Source of the DNA: Corallococcus soli
GTDB lineage: Bacteria; Myxococcota; Myxococcia; Myxococcales; Myxococcaceae
Length of the DNA stretch: 64,000 bases
Reading direction: 5' to 3'
Assembly (NCBI RefSeq): GCF_014930455.1
Contig: NZ_JAAIYO010000010.1
Coordinates: forward strand, 62,001 to 126,000
A program made the position numbers and the translations under genes. Numbering within the stretch: position 1 is the stretch's first letter; each line of letters starts with the position of its first letter. Positions 1-7,836 of this stretch are shown piece by piece. A model generated the notes under the pieces. The model saw only the letters and a program-made list of their open reading frames with translations, did no database searches and was not told where the DNA came from.

Positions 1-1
1 C

Positions 2-358
2 AAGCGCAGCTTCGAGGCTGTCTTCGAGGAGGTGCGCCAGTACAAGTCCGCCGCCGAGGTCGAGAAGGCCGAGCGCGACCCGAAGTACAAGATGCGCCTC
101 ATCTTCAAGTGGTACTTCGCCTACACGAACCGGCTGGCCTTCAAGGGCGAGCGGGAGAACCAGGTGGACTTCCAGGTCCACTGCGGCTCCGCGCTGGGCG
201 CCTTCAACCAGTGGGTCAAGGGCACGCCGCTGGAGGGCTGGCGGGCGCGTCACGTGGACGAGCTCGCGGAGAAGCTGATGACGGACACCGCCCACCTGCT
301 GGGCCAGCGGATGCGCGCGATGATGGGCCACCCGCCGCTGCTGCGCGCCACCGGCTGA
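2..358 (+). CDS. PfaD-family enoyl reductase, C-terminal fragment
   Basis: The gene enters from beyond the left edge; only the last 118 residues are present, read in frame from base 2. The visible block (DPKYKM, FKWYFAYTNRLA, VDFQVHCGSALGAFNQWVKG, WRARHVDELAEKLM) matches my recollection of the C-terminus of PfaD-type FMN-dependent enoyl reductases. These work in trans on polyunsaturated fatty acid synthases and trans-AT polyketide synthases, reducing the enoyl-thioester. The stop lies 20 bp before a discrete acyltransferase gene, the classic neighbour of PfaD in trans-AT loci. So the window probably begins at the 3' end of a polyketide/PUFA gene cluster lying to the left. The family call is confident; the product is unknown. 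Confidence 0.85.
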   Translation, partial: KRSFEAVFEEVRQYKSAAEVEKAERDPKYKMRLIFKWYFAYTNRLAFKGERENQVDFQVHCGSALGAFNQWVKGTPLEGWRARHVDELAEKLMTDTAHLLGQRMRAMMGHPPLLRATG

Positions 359-378
359 AGTCCAGCAAGGGGATCCCC

Positions 379-1326
379 ATGAAGAAGCCCGTCGTCCTGA
401 TGTTCTCCGGCCAGGGGTCCCAGCATCACCAGATGGCGCGCGAGCTGTGGGACAAGCACGCGGGCTTCCAGGCGTGGATGACGCGCCTGGATGCCGTGGC
501 GCGCCGCCTGCTGGGCGCCTCCGTGGTGGAGGAGCTTCACGGCGCCTCGCGCGGGCAGCCCTTCTCCCGGCTGCTGGCCACGCACCCGGCCATCTTCATG
601 GTGGAGTACGCGACGGCGCGGGCGCTGGAGGAGGCCGGGGTGCGGCCGGACTTCGTCCTGGGCGCCAGCCTGGGCGAGTTCGCCGCCGCGGCGGTGGCGG
701 GGGTCCTGGAGCCCGAGGAGGCCCTGAGCCTCGTCATCGCGCACGCCCGCGCGCTGGAGTCGCACGGGGCGCCCGGGGGCATGCTCGCCATCCTGGGCGA
801 GCCCCGGCTGCATGACACCGAAGCGGAGCTGCGGGAGCACAGCGAGCTGGCCTCGGTGAACTTCGCCACGCACTTCGTGGTGAGCGGCACCACGCCCGCG
901 CTCCAGCGCATCAAGGCGTGGCTGGACGGCCGGAGCATCACGAGCCTGGAGCTGCCCGTGACGCGCGCGTTCCACTCCGCGCTGATGGACCCCGCCCGGC
1001 CCGCCTTCACGGAGGCGCTGCGCGCCGTCACGCCCCGCGCGGCGCGGGTGCCGCTGGTGTCGTGTCTGGAGGCCCGCGTGGTGCATGGCGTGGCGCCGGA
1101 CTACTTCTGGGAGGCCACGCGGCGGCCCATCCGCTTCCGCGACGCCGTGCGCGTCCTGGAGGCCCGGGGGCCGTGCGTCTACGTGGACGCGGGGCCCTCC
1201 GGCACCCTGGCCACGTTCCTCAAGTACGGCCTGCCGAAGCAGAGCGCCTCCGTGGCCGTGCCGGTGCTGACCCCGTTCGGCAAGGACCTGGACGGGCTGC
1301 GCGCGGCGGCGACCGCGGCGGCCTGA
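379..1326 (+). CDS. discrete acyltransferase / acyl hydrolase of a trans-AT PKS
   Basis: A 315-residue protein with the FabD/AT fold: GQGSQ at residues 11-15, nucleophile Ser97 in GASLGEF, and catalytic His199 in RAFHSALM. Start ATG 379 is preceded by an AAGGGG ribosome site; the frame is open further upstream but overlaps the PfaD gene. Two key positions differ from malonyl transferases. The His of GHSLG is Ala96, and the Arg that binds the malonyl carboxylate (25 residues after Ser, Arg117 in E. coli FabD) is His122. Loss of that Arg is a feature of trans-acting acyl hydrolases that remove stalled chains, so an editing hydrolase or a transferase for a non-malonyl acyl group is possible. It sits 20 bp after the PfaD-like gene, probably co-transcribed. 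Confidence 0.85.
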   Translation: MKKPVVLMFSGQGSQHHQMARELWDKHAGFQAWMTRLDAVARRLLGASVVEELHGASRGQPFSRLLATHPAIFMVEYATARALEEAGVRPDFVLGASLGEFAAAAVAGVLEPEEALSLVIAHARALESHGAPGGMLAILGEPRLHDTEAELREHSELASVNFATHFVVSGTTPALQRIKAWLDGRSITSLELPVTRAFHSALMDPARPAFTEALRAVTPRAARVPLVSCLEARVVHGVAPDYFWEATRRPIRFRDAVRVLEARGPCVYVDAGPSGTLATFLKYGLPKQSASVAVPVLTPFGKDLDGLRAAATAAA

Positions 1327-1349
1327 GTTCCGGTAGAACGCCCGGCGTC

Positions 1350-2462
1350 ATGCGTCCTCCCGCACAGCCCGCCGCGCCAGCGCGAGCCCCGCTGCCCGTC
1401 TGGCTGCCCTGGGCGCTCACGGCGCTGATGCTGGCCCATCACGTCGGGCTGTGGGCCTGGACGTCCGCCCGTCGCGACATCCCGCTGCTCGTGCTGTTTG
1501 AGCGCTGGGATTCGAGCCACTACAGCACCCTCGTGCTCCAGGGCTACGTCTGGCCGCTGTGGGCCTTCCTGCCGCTCTACCCGGGCGCGGTGTGGCTGCT
1601 GCGCCAGGGGCTGGGCGGGACGCTGCCGCCGCAGGTGGTGGGCAGCCTGCTGTCCACGCTGTGCCTCCTCGCCTTCGTCGCCTGGAACACGCGCTGGGGT
1701 CGCCAGGGGCGGTTGGGCGGCGCCATGACGGCGACCACCGGGTGGGGCTGGTTCCTGCTGCTCTACGGGCCCGCGAGCTTCACCCTGCACTCGCACCACA
1801 CGGAGGGCCTCTTCCTCCTGCTGTCCTTTGGCGCGCTGGCCTTCGCCTCGCGTGGGGCCCTGCTGCCGTGCGCGCTGCTGGTGGCGCTGTGCGTGTGGAC
1901 GCGCAACCAGGGCGTGTTCGTGGCCATCACCGCCGCGCTCCTGCTCGCCGCGCGTGAGCCTTCATGGCGGGGCCGCTGCACGCGCTTCGCCACCCTGGGG
2001 GCGCTGGCCCTGCTGGCCTTCGGAGGGCTGCTGGCCTTCGAGTGGGCGCGGGCGGGAGACCCCCTCATGTTCTTGAAGGCGCAGCGCGAGTGGAACCACG
2101 TCGACTCCGTGTGGGGCGCCATCCGGGGCCTGTGGTTGGGCAATCCCTGGCACCGGGGCTTCAGCGTCTGGCTGTTCCTTCGCCACGTCTTCGGCCTGCT
2201 GTGGCTCATCGCCGCGCTGGTGTTGCTGCGCCGGGACTGGGCCCTGGGCCTGTATGCCCTGCTGTCGCTCCTGGTGATGCTGCCCCAGGGAGACCTGGGC
2301 AACGCGTTCCGCTTCGGCGCGGTGCTCTTCCCGGTGATGTTCCTCGCGGGGGACTGGCTGTCCACCCGGCCCGTCTGGCTGCGCTGGACGGTGGCGCTGC
2401 TGCTCGTGTGGCTCAACCACAAGGTGACCCACGGGTATGCCATTGGCCGGTGGGCCTACTGA
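1350..2462 (+). CDS. PIG-V-like polytopic membrane protein, putative glycosyltransferase
   Basis: A 370-residue protein with about eight to nine hydrophobic segments. Near the N-terminus, ERWDSSHY, GY and FLPLYPG resemble the conserved WDxxxY...GY...FPLYP pattern of PIG-V-type mannosyltransferases and related GT-C enzymes, which use lipid-linked sugars at the membrane. The charged W-D pair lies in the first extracytoplasmic loop, as expected for a GT-C catalytic site. ATG 1350 starts 23 bp after the acyltransferase stop, so it may be co-transcribed and could decorate the product of the cluster, but that is only inference from position. No obvious Shine-Dalgarno is seen. It could also be an uncharacterised membrane protein. 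Confidence 0.6.
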   Translation: MRPPAQPAAPARAPLPVWLPWALTALMLAHHVGLWAWTSARRDIPLLVLFERWDSSHYSTLVLQGYVWPLWAFLPLYPGAVWLLRQGLGGTLPPQVVGSLLSTLCLLAFVAWNTRWGRQGRLGGAMTATTGWGWFLLLYGPASFTLHSHHTEGLFLLLSFGALAFASRGALLPCALLVALCVWTRNQGVFVAITAALLLAAREPSWRGRCTRFATLGALALLAFGGLLAFEWARAGDPLMFLKAQREWNHVDSVWGAIRGLWLGNPWHRGFSVWLFLRHVFGLLWLIAALVLLRRDWALGLYALLSLLVMLPQGDLGNAFRFGAVLFPVMFLAGDWLSTRPVWLRWTVALLLVWLNHKVTHGYAIGRWAY

Positions 2463-2469
2463 GCGGCGC

Positions 2470-2832
2470 TCAGGGCCCTCCGACGACGTTGATGACGTTG
2501 CCGTCCTTCGCCACCACGCGCAGCCGGCTGAAGCCCCAGACCTGGCTCGTCTGGACGGCCTTCACCTCCAGCACGCCGTCCTGCTTGCTGCCGGACAGGT
2601 TGATCTTCATGTCGGCGATCCCGCCGTCGTTGCGCGTCCGGGTGTTGCCCGAGAAGAAGAACGCTCCGCTGACCGGGGACCCCAGGGACTTGATGACCGA
2701 CGGATGCGTCGTCACCCGCGCGAGGGCCTCGTCGTAGGGGAACTGTCCCCGGAGCCACATGCCCCCGCAGCCGCAACACATCAGGGGTAGCCCCACGAGC
2801 GCTCCGAGCACCCACTTCATCGTCGGTGACAT
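2470..2832 (-). CDS. Coa1/Tim21-like small membrane-anchored protein
   Basis: A 120-residue protein. Residues 6-25 form one hydrophobic stretch ending in a Cys/Gly-rich patch (LMCCGCGG), either a membrane anchor or a non-canonical lipobox. The remaining ~95 residues, with periodic Gly and the pattern ALARVTTHPSVIKSLGSPV followed by short beta strands, resemble the bacterial relatives of cytochrome oxidase assembly factor Coa1. These proteins are of unknown function in bacteria. It converges on the PIG-V-like gene, its stop lying 7 bp beyond that gene's stop. Its promoter must lie in the 292-bp divergent gap to its right, which carries two perfect dyads. An internal Met at residue 5 is an alternative start. 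Confidence 0.6.
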   Translation of the reverse strand: MSPTMKWVLGALVGLPLMCCGCGGMWLRGQFPYDEALARVTTHPSVIKSLGSPVSGAFFFSGNTRTRNDGGIADMKINLSGSKQDGVLEVKAVQTSQVWGFSRLRVVAKDGNVINVVGGP

Positions 2833-2959
2833 TTCCCGCTCCTGGCCCCGCTGGGGCGTGACGCCTTCGTTCTGGATTCCCGAACTCCAGGGAACACCCT
2901 ATAGGCATGCGCCGGCTCCGACAAAAAACCGCGTGGCGGGGGCCTGGCGCGGTGGATTT

Positions 2960-2976
2960 GTAACGGATCCCGTTAC
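2960..2976. promoter_or_regulatory. perfect 7-bp dyad in the divergent promoter region
   Basis: GTAACGG-ATC-CCGTTAC is a perfect inverted repeat with a 3-bp spacer. It lies in the 292-bp gap between the Coa1-like gene (leftward) and the TIGR02265 gene (rightward), about 150 bp from the latter. Its size and symmetry fit an operator for a dimeric repressor such as a TetR or GntR type. No regulator gene lies beside it, so the binding protein is unknown. Confidence 0.5.
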
Positions 2977-2987
2977 GTCCTCCGCGC

Positions 2988-3008
2988 CGCGAGCCATGGC
3001 GGCTCGCG
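2988..3008. promoter_or_regulatory. perfect 8-bp inverted repeat next to the dyad
   Basis: CGCGAGCC and GGCTCGCG flank a 5-base loop, only 11 bp from the GTAACGG dyad. It could form a hairpin in the leader of the rightward TIGR02265 transcript, terminate something, or be a second operator. No T-tract follows, so a terminator role is less likely. Confidence 0.4.
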
Positions 3009-3124
3009 CTCCGAGTGTCACATCCTGCAACGGACGGGGGCTGCTTCGGGTTCGCGGCGCGGATGCGCTACGCTGGAGACGGGTACGGCGGAACTGGGAC
3101 CGCCGTGACGTGGGCAGGTGAAAC

Positions 3125-3667
3125 GTGGCTGAAGAGATTGTGTATCGCCATACGATTGAAGGGCTGTATCGCTCCATTGGCGACCGTCTCTCGCCGGACC
3201 TGAAGGACAAGCTGTGTGACGCGGGCCTGGACCTGGACGCGGCGGAGCCTGGCAACACGTCCCGGACGGTCTTCGCCAGGGCCCTGCGCATCACCGTGCA
3301 GTACCTCCACCCCGACGTTCCGGAGGAGGAGGGCTACCGGAGGGTGGGCAGCGGCATCATCCAGGGCATGGCGCAGACGCAGTTGGGCAAGGCGCTCATC
3401 TCCATGTGGCCCATCTTCGGGCCCGAGCGGGTCGTCGTCCGCATCCAGGAGAGCTTCGAGAACGTGAACAACTACCAGAAGAGCGAGCTGCTCACCCAGG
3501 GGCCCGCGCACCACCTCATCCGCGTGAGCGAGTGCAATGGCAACCCGGGCTACCTGCGCGGCATCCTCGAAGCAGGGCTCGCCCGCGCCGGGGCCCGCAA
3601 CCTGCGCGTGGAGCCCTTCGACTTCGACGGTCAGGCCTGTTCCTACCGCGTGCGCTGGGACCCTTGA
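3125..3667 (+). CDS. TIGR02265 (DUF2378) family protein
   Basis: A 180-residue protein starting at GTG 3125, with GGCAGGTG upstream as a plausible ribosome site. The layout (VYRHTIEGLYRSIGDRLSPDLKDKL near the N-terminus, LHPDVPEEEGYRRVGSGIIQGM in the middle, and a C-terminal RGILEAGL...RV block) is that of the TIGR02265/DUF2378 family. This family is expanded in Myxococcus-type bacteria. Its function is unknown; some members sit near signalling genes. It has no signal peptide and should be cytoplasmic. It stands alone, downstream of the two dyads. Confidence 0.8.
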   Translation: MAEEIVYRHTIEGLYRSIGDRLSPDLKDKLCDAGLDLDAAEPGNTSRTVFARALRITVQYLHPDVPEEEGYRRVGSGIIQGMAQTQLGKALISMWPIFGPERVVVRIQESFENVNNYQKSELLTQGPAHHLIRVSECNGNPGYLRGILEAGLARAGARNLRVEPFDFDGQACSYRVRWDP

Positions 3668-3771
3668 GTCGTCTCCAGGCTGGCGCGTTCTACTGGGTGT
3701 GAGACATCCAGGTTGTCCTATGCTTCAAGGAGTTGCCGTTCCTTCGTGGCCCTGATGCCGAGGAGCAGTCC

Positions 3772-5337
3772 TTGAAGCGTCTCAAGACTCGCAATCGCAT
3801 GCTGTGTTTCACGGGCGCCGTCCTGCTCTCGCTCTCCTGTGGCCCCCAGGGGGAAGGGGAGGGCGCGGTGGAAGCGGACGGGACGTACGCCACCGCCGAG
3901 GCGGCGCTCACCGCGCCGACGCTCCTGGAGGCCGTGCCGGGCGACGGGCAGGTGACGCTGCGCTGGAGCGCGGGGCCCGCGGGCACCCAGGGCTACCAGG
4001 TGCGCTACCGCGTGGCGGGGGGAAGCTGGGCGTACCGGGGCGCGGGGACCGTGACGACGTTCGCCGTGACGGGGCTGACCAACGGCACCCGCTACGAGTT
4101 CCTCGTGCGCATCAAGGGGTCCATGGGGGAGACGACCTCCACGTACTCGAATGGCCTGTCCGCGACCCCGACGGCGGACGGGTGCACGGGGACGGCGGTG
4201 CGCCACATCACCGTCACCGGGGCGGGGACGAAGGACGGCCTGACGGCGCAGAGCGCCGGCACGATGGCGAACCTGAACGCGTTCATCCAGGCGGTGGGCC
4301 CGGGCGGGACGGTGTGCATCCATGGCGGCACCTACGGCACCGGCACCACCGTGTCCCAGGGCGGCGCTGTGGGCGCCCCCGTCACCCTCAAGGGCGTGGC
4401 GGGCCGGCCCGTCTTCCAGTCCACCTTCGACGCCTCCACCCGCGCGAAGACGGGGCCGGTGGCCTTCCAGGTGCGCGCCAGCAATCTGGTCTTCCACAAC
4501 CTGGAGTTCCGCCACGTGGGCTCGTGCTTCGCGTTCAAGGGGGCCTACCCCGTGTCGAACGTGACGCTGAGCCAGTTCCGCGCGGAGAACCTGGCCACCT
4601 GCGTGGACATGGAGCGCTCCACCGCCGCGGCCTTCACGAACCTGACCATCCGCGACGCGATGATCCTCCAGTTCACGCGCGGCGGCATCTTCCTCGCCTC
4701 CGGCACGAACCACTCGCTCGTGGAGGACGTCTACGTGGACATGGAGCCGGACCAGATTGGCGGGCAGGGCAGCGACTACCCCGTGGGCATCGCGCTCTAT
4801 GACACCACGAACAACGTGACGCTGCGCCGGGCCACGGTGCTGAACGTCATTGGCATGAAGACGGGCTACACGCAGGGGGACGGCATCGACGGGGAGAGCT
4901 CCGCGAGCGACGTCCTCCTGGAGGACAGCTACTTCCGGGGCTCGCAGGACGGCTGCGTCGACACCAAGGTGCGCAACATGCTCATCCGCGACACCGTCGC
5001 CGCGGAGTGCAAGCGCAACTTCCGGCTGTGGCAGTCCGTCACGCCGGGCCCGCGCGTGGAGGGCGTGTCCAGCTACCAGCCGCGCGACGGCCACTTCTTC
5101 ATGCACTCCGGGGCCACGACGGCGAAGGACGTCGCCGTGTACTCCAGCAACGCCGCGAAGCTGGTCGCCTATGACTGTGATTCGCCCGGGTGCACCTTCA
5201 ACGCGGAGGGCCTCCGCGGAACGCTGCTGGATGCCAGCAGGCTCAACGCGACCGGCACCGTGACGGGCAACACCCTGGTGTACGGCCAGGCCGTCACGAT
5301 TCCCCCCGTGCCCAACACCACGTCCTTCACGCCGTAG
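3772..5337 (+). CDS. secreted lipoprotein: fibronectin type III domain plus pectate-lyase-like beta-helix
   Basis: A TTG start at 3772 has AGGAG about 7 bases upstream and gives 521 residues; ATG 3799 is an alternative. A hydrophobic signal ends at LSLSC, a lipobox. After a short linker comes a fibronectin type III domain (APTLLEAVPGDGQVTLRW to YSNGLSATP). The rest reads as a right-handed parallel beta-helix with short irregular repeats (NLVFHNLEF, NVTLRRATV, DVLLEDSYF, NMLIRDTV). Such proteins are often polysaccharide lyases or cell-surface binding proteins. I see no definite catalytic set, so the substrate is unknown. It is likely displayed on the outside, and the gene ends 24 bp before a strong hairpin. 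Confidence 0.75.
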   Translation: MKRLKTRNRMLCFTGAVLLSLSCGPQGEGEGAVEADGTYATAEAALTAPTLLEAVPGDGQVTLRWSAGPAGTQGYQVRYRVAGGSWAYRGAGTVTTFAVTGLTNGTRYEFLVRIKGSMGETTSTYSNGLSATPTADGCTGTAVRHITVTGAGTKDGLTAQSAGTMANLNAFIQAVGPGGTVCIHGGTYGTGTTVSQGGAVGAPVTLKGVAGRPVFQSTFDASTRAKTGPVAFQVRASNLVFHNLEFRHVGSCFAFKGAYPVSNVTLSQFRAENLATCVDMERSTAAAFTNLTIRDAMILQFTRGGIFLASGTNHSLVEDVYVDMEPDQIGGQGSDYPVGIALYDTTNNVTLRRATVLNVIGMKTGYTQGDGIDGESSASDVLLEDSYFRGSQDGCVDTKVRNMLIRDTVAAECKRNFRLWQSVTPGPRVEGVSSYQPRDGHFFMHSGATTAKDVAVYSSNAAKLVAYDCDSPGCTFNAEGLRGTLLDASRLNATGTVTGNTLVYGQAVTIPPVPNTTSFTP

Positions 5338-5361
5338 CCGGCGGCTTCCCCTCCAACGACG

Positions 5362-5396
5362 AAGGCCCCTGGAGCCACGATGGCTCCAGGGGCCTT
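5362..5396. terminator. bidirectional terminator hairpin
   Basis: A perfect 15-bp stem (AAGGCCCCTGGAGCC and its complement) with a 5-base loop lies between the convergent beta-helix and pirin genes. The rightward transcript continues into TTGCTGCTTCC. The same stem core recurs at 12847-12891 and 57291-57325. Confidence 0.85.
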
Positions 5397-5421
5397 GCTG
5401 CTTCCTCCGCCCCAGCCCGGC

Positions 5422-6117
5422 TCACGCCAGGTCGAACAGCAGGGCCTCCATGGGCTCGGAGGCGACGAGCACGAGGCTCGACTCGTCCGTCACCGCGACG
5501 CCGTCACCGGCCTTGAGGGCCACGCCGTTGAGCGTGCCCGCGCCCCGGGCCACCTGGAGCCAGGCATGCCGGCCCTTGGGCAGCGTGTACTCCGCCTTCT
5601 CCCCCGCGCCCAGCAGCGTGCTGGACAGCAGCACGTCCTGGTGCACGGTGAGGCTGCCGTCGCGGGCGTCGGGGCTGGCCACGACGCGCCAGCGGCCCTG
5701 ACGGTCCTTCTCCGGGAACAGCTTCTGCTCATATTCGGGCTTCAGGCCCTTCGTGTCGGGGATGATCCAGATCTGCAGGAAGTGGACGTCCTCGTCGGAG
5801 CCGTTCATCTCGCTGTGCATCACGCCCGTGCCGGCCGTCATGCGCTGCACCTCACCGGCGCGCAGCAGGCCGTTGCCTCCCGTGCTGTCCCGGTGCGCGA
5901 TGGCGCCGCTCAGCGGGTAGGTGATGATCTCCATGTCCCGGTGCGGGTGCGTGTCGAAGCCCTCGCCGGACGTGACGCGGTCCTCGTTGATGACGCGCAG
6001 GGCGCGGAAGCCCATGTGGTCGGGGTCGTAGTAGCTGGCGAACGAGAAGGTGTGGTGGGAGTCCAGCCAGCCGTGGTTGGCATGTCCGCGCGCTTCAGAG
6101 GGTCGAACGTTGATCAT
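5422..6117 (-). CDS. pirin family protein
   Basis: A 231-residue double-cupin protein. The N-terminal cupin has the metal-binding pattern expected of pirins (HTFSFASYYDPDHMGF, FDTHPHRDMEIITYPLSG, THRxS-type block IAHRDS, MTAGTGVMHSE). In other bacteria these proteins bind iron or nickel and act as redox-sensing regulators or quercetinases. ATG 6117 is chosen because pirins begin MINVRPSE; AAGGA lies 12 bases upstream. The divergently controlled LysR gene lies just upstream on the same strand and a perfect LysR-type site lies between them, so it is probably a LysR target. Confidence 0.9.
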   Translation of the reverse strand: MINVRPSEARGHANHGWLDSHHTFSFASYYDPDHMGFRALRVINEDRVTSGEGFDTHPHRDMEIITYPLSGAIAHRDSTGGNGLLRAGEVQRMTAGTGVMHSEMNGSDEDVHFLQIWIIPDTKGLKPEYEQKLFPEKDRQGRWRVVASPDARDGSLTVHQDVLLSSTLLGAGEKAEYTLPKGRHAWLQVARGAGTLNGVALKAGDGVAVTDESSLVLVASEPMEALLFDLA

Positions 6118-6192
6118 GATGGGGTGTTTCCTTTCGAGAAACACAATGCGTCCCCGGACCCGTCCTGGCCAGACACGAACCCCGGGACACAC

Positions 6193-6210
6193 CGTTCCAC
6201 CCGTGGAACG
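6193..6210. promoter_or_regulatory. LysR-type operator upstream of pirin
   Basis: CGTTCCAC-CC-GTGGAACG is a perfect 8-bp dyad that satisfies the T-N11-A rule of LysR regulators (T6195, A6207). It lies 76 bp upstream of the pirin start and 17 bp past the stop of the LysR gene. The half-site GTGGAAC also occurs in the LysR/YceI promoter region at 7173. Confidence 0.65.
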
Positions 6211-6226
6211 AAACGCCGGAAGTGGC

Positions 6227-7135
6227 TCAGCGTTTCGCGCGCTTCGGGGCGTCCTGCGGCGTGGCGGGCCAGTGCTCGCGCAGGAAGTCCACGAACGCCA
6301 TCACCTTGGGCACGTGGTGCCGCGTGGGCGGGTAGACGGCGTGCACCGGCGCTCCGGTGGAGCTCCAGTCCGGGAGCACGCGCTGCAAGCGCCCGGCGGC
6401 CAGGTCCTCCACGCAGTTGAGGCCGGGCACGAGCGCGACCCCGGAGCCCGCCACCGTCACCGCGTGCAGCATGTCCGGCTCGTTGACGACCAGCCGCCCG
6501 GAGACCTTGACCTCGACGGCCCGCCCCCCGGCGTGCAGCGTCCAGACGTGGCCCTCCAGCGCGGTGCCGAAGAGCAGGCAGTCATGCTTGCCCAGGTCCG
6601 CGGGCGTGCGGGGCGCGCCCTTCTCCTGGAGGTACGCGGGCGACGCGACGACGACGCGGGCGATGTCCCCCAATCTGCGCGCCATCAGCGACGAGTCCGG
6701 CAGCCGCCCGGCGCGCACCGCGAGGTCGAAGCCCTCCGCCATCAGGTCCACCGCGCGGTCCGTGCACAGCAGCTCCAGTTGCACCTCCGGGTAGCGCTCC
6801 AGGAACCTGGACACCAGCGGCGCCAGGAAGTTGACCGACAGCGGCGTCGTCACGCGCAGGAGCCCGTGCGGCCCCGCCTGCAGGCGCGTCACCGCCAGCT
6901 CCGCGGCCTCCGCCTCCGCGACGATGCGCTCGCAGTGCGCGTAGTACGTCCGGCCCACCTCCGTGAGGTTCAGCTTGCGCGTCGTGCGCTGCAGGAGCTG
7001 CGCGCCCACGCGCTCCTCCAGCTCCGACACCTTGCGGCTCACGGTGGACTTGGGCATGCGCAGCCCGCGCGCCGCCGCCGTGAAGCTGCCGGCCTGCACC
7101 ACCCGGGCGAAGACGAGGAGTTCGTTGAGGTCCAT
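6227..7135 (-). CDS. LysR family transcriptional regulator
   Basis: A 302-residue protein with an N-terminal winged helix-turn-helix (residues ~3-62: LLVFARVVQAGSFTAAARGL, MPKSTVSRKVSELEERVG, QRTTRKLNLTEVG) and a C-terminal ligand-binding domain. The sequence is of the group with PLSVNFLAPLVSRFLERYPEVQLEL, like many quinone- or electrophile-responsive regulators. It is divergent from the YceI gene (136-bp gap) and upstream of pirin on the same strand. Dyads containing GTGGAAC occur in both flanking promoters, so it likely controls itself, YceI and pirin. The inducer is unknown. Confidence 0.9.
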   Translation of the reverse strand: MDLNELLVFARVVQAGSFTAAARGLRMPKSTVSRKVSELEERVGAQLLQRTTRKLNLTEVGRTYYAHCERIVAEAEAAELAVTRLQAGPHGLLRVTTPLSVNFLAPLVSRFLERYPEVQLELLCTDRAVDLMAEGFDLAVRAGRLPDSSLMARRLGDIARVVVASPAYLQEKGAPRTPADLGKHDCLLFGTALEGHVWTLHAGGRAVEVKVSGRLVVNEPDMLHAVTVAGSGVALVPGLNCVEDLAAGRLQRVLPDWSSTGAPVHAVYPPTRHHVPKVMAFVDFLREHWPATPQDAPKRAKR

Positions 7136-7172
7136 GGGGCGCTCCGGAGCGACGCGGGCACTGTCCCAGGGG

Positions 7173-7192
7173 TGGAACAGTCCATCCTGTTC
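7173..7192. promoter_or_regulatory. candidate LysR site in the LysR/YceI divergent promoter
   Basis: GTGGAAC (7173-7179), the half-site of the perfect dyad upstream of pirin, overlaps an inverted repeat GAACAG-TCCATC-CTGTTC (7175-7192). It lies between the LysR start (7135) and the YceI start (7272), suitable for autoregulation and control of YceI. TAATCC at about 7201 might be part of the YceI promoter, but this is weak. Confidence 0.5.
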
Positions 7193-7271
7193 GTCCCGTC
7201 TAATCCGGATGGCCCCCCGCCGCTACCTTGCTCCTCGTCGGACACACCTCACGAGGAAAAGGAACACGACC

Positions 7272-7823
7272 ATGGCTCAGACCCTCTGGAACATCGACAC
7301 GACGCACACGGGCATCCACTTCAGCGTGCGGCACATGGTGGTCGCGAAGGTCCGCGGCAGCTTCCAGAAGTTCAGCGGCACGCTGACGCTGGACGAGCAG
7401 GACCCGACGGCGTCCTCGGTGTCCGTGAGCATCGAGGCGGCGAGCATCCACTCGGGCGTCGAGCAGCGCGACAACCACCTGCGCTCGCCGGACTTCTTCG
7501 ACGTGGAGAAGTTCCCCGCCATCACCTTCCAGAGCACGAAGGTGGAGCAGGCGTCCGGCGGCGGGCTGCGCGTGACGGGGCGTCTCTCCATCCGCGACGT
7601 CACCCGCGAGGTCGTCCTGGAGGCCGAGCAGCTCGGGGTGGCCAAGGATCCCTGGGGCAACACCAAGGCCGCCTTCGAGGCGAAGACGTCCATCCAGCGC
7701 AGCGACTTCGGGCTGACGTGGAACCAGGCGCTGGAGGCCGGTGGCGTGCTCGTGGGGGAGAAGATTGAAATCACCCTCGAGGTCCAGGCCGCGAAGGCCC
7801 AGGCGACCGACAAGGCCGCCTGA
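7272..7823 (+). CDS. YceI family protein
   Basis: A 183-residue lipocalin-like protein with the YceI signature: WNIDTTHTGIHFSVRHMVVAKVRGSF at the N-terminus, HLRSPDFFDVEKFPAITFQS in the middle and a DFGLTWN block near the end. YceI proteins bind isoprenoid-like lipids such as polyprenyl chains. No signal peptide is visible, so this copy is probably cytoplasmic, unlike E. coli YceI. ATG 7272 follows an A/G-rich stretch containing AGGA repeats. It is divergent from the LysR gene and likely under its control. Confidence 0.9.
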   Translation: MAQTLWNIDTTHTGIHFSVRHMVVAKVRGSFQKFSGTLTLDEQDPTASSVSVSIEAASIHSGVEQRDNHLRSPDFFDVEKFPAITFQSTKVEQASGGGLRVTGRLSIRDVTREVVLEAEQLGVAKDPWGNTKAAFEAKTSIQRSDFGLTWNQALEAGGVLVGEKIEITLEVQAAKAQATDKAA

Positions 7824-7836
7824 GCCGGACGTGCGA

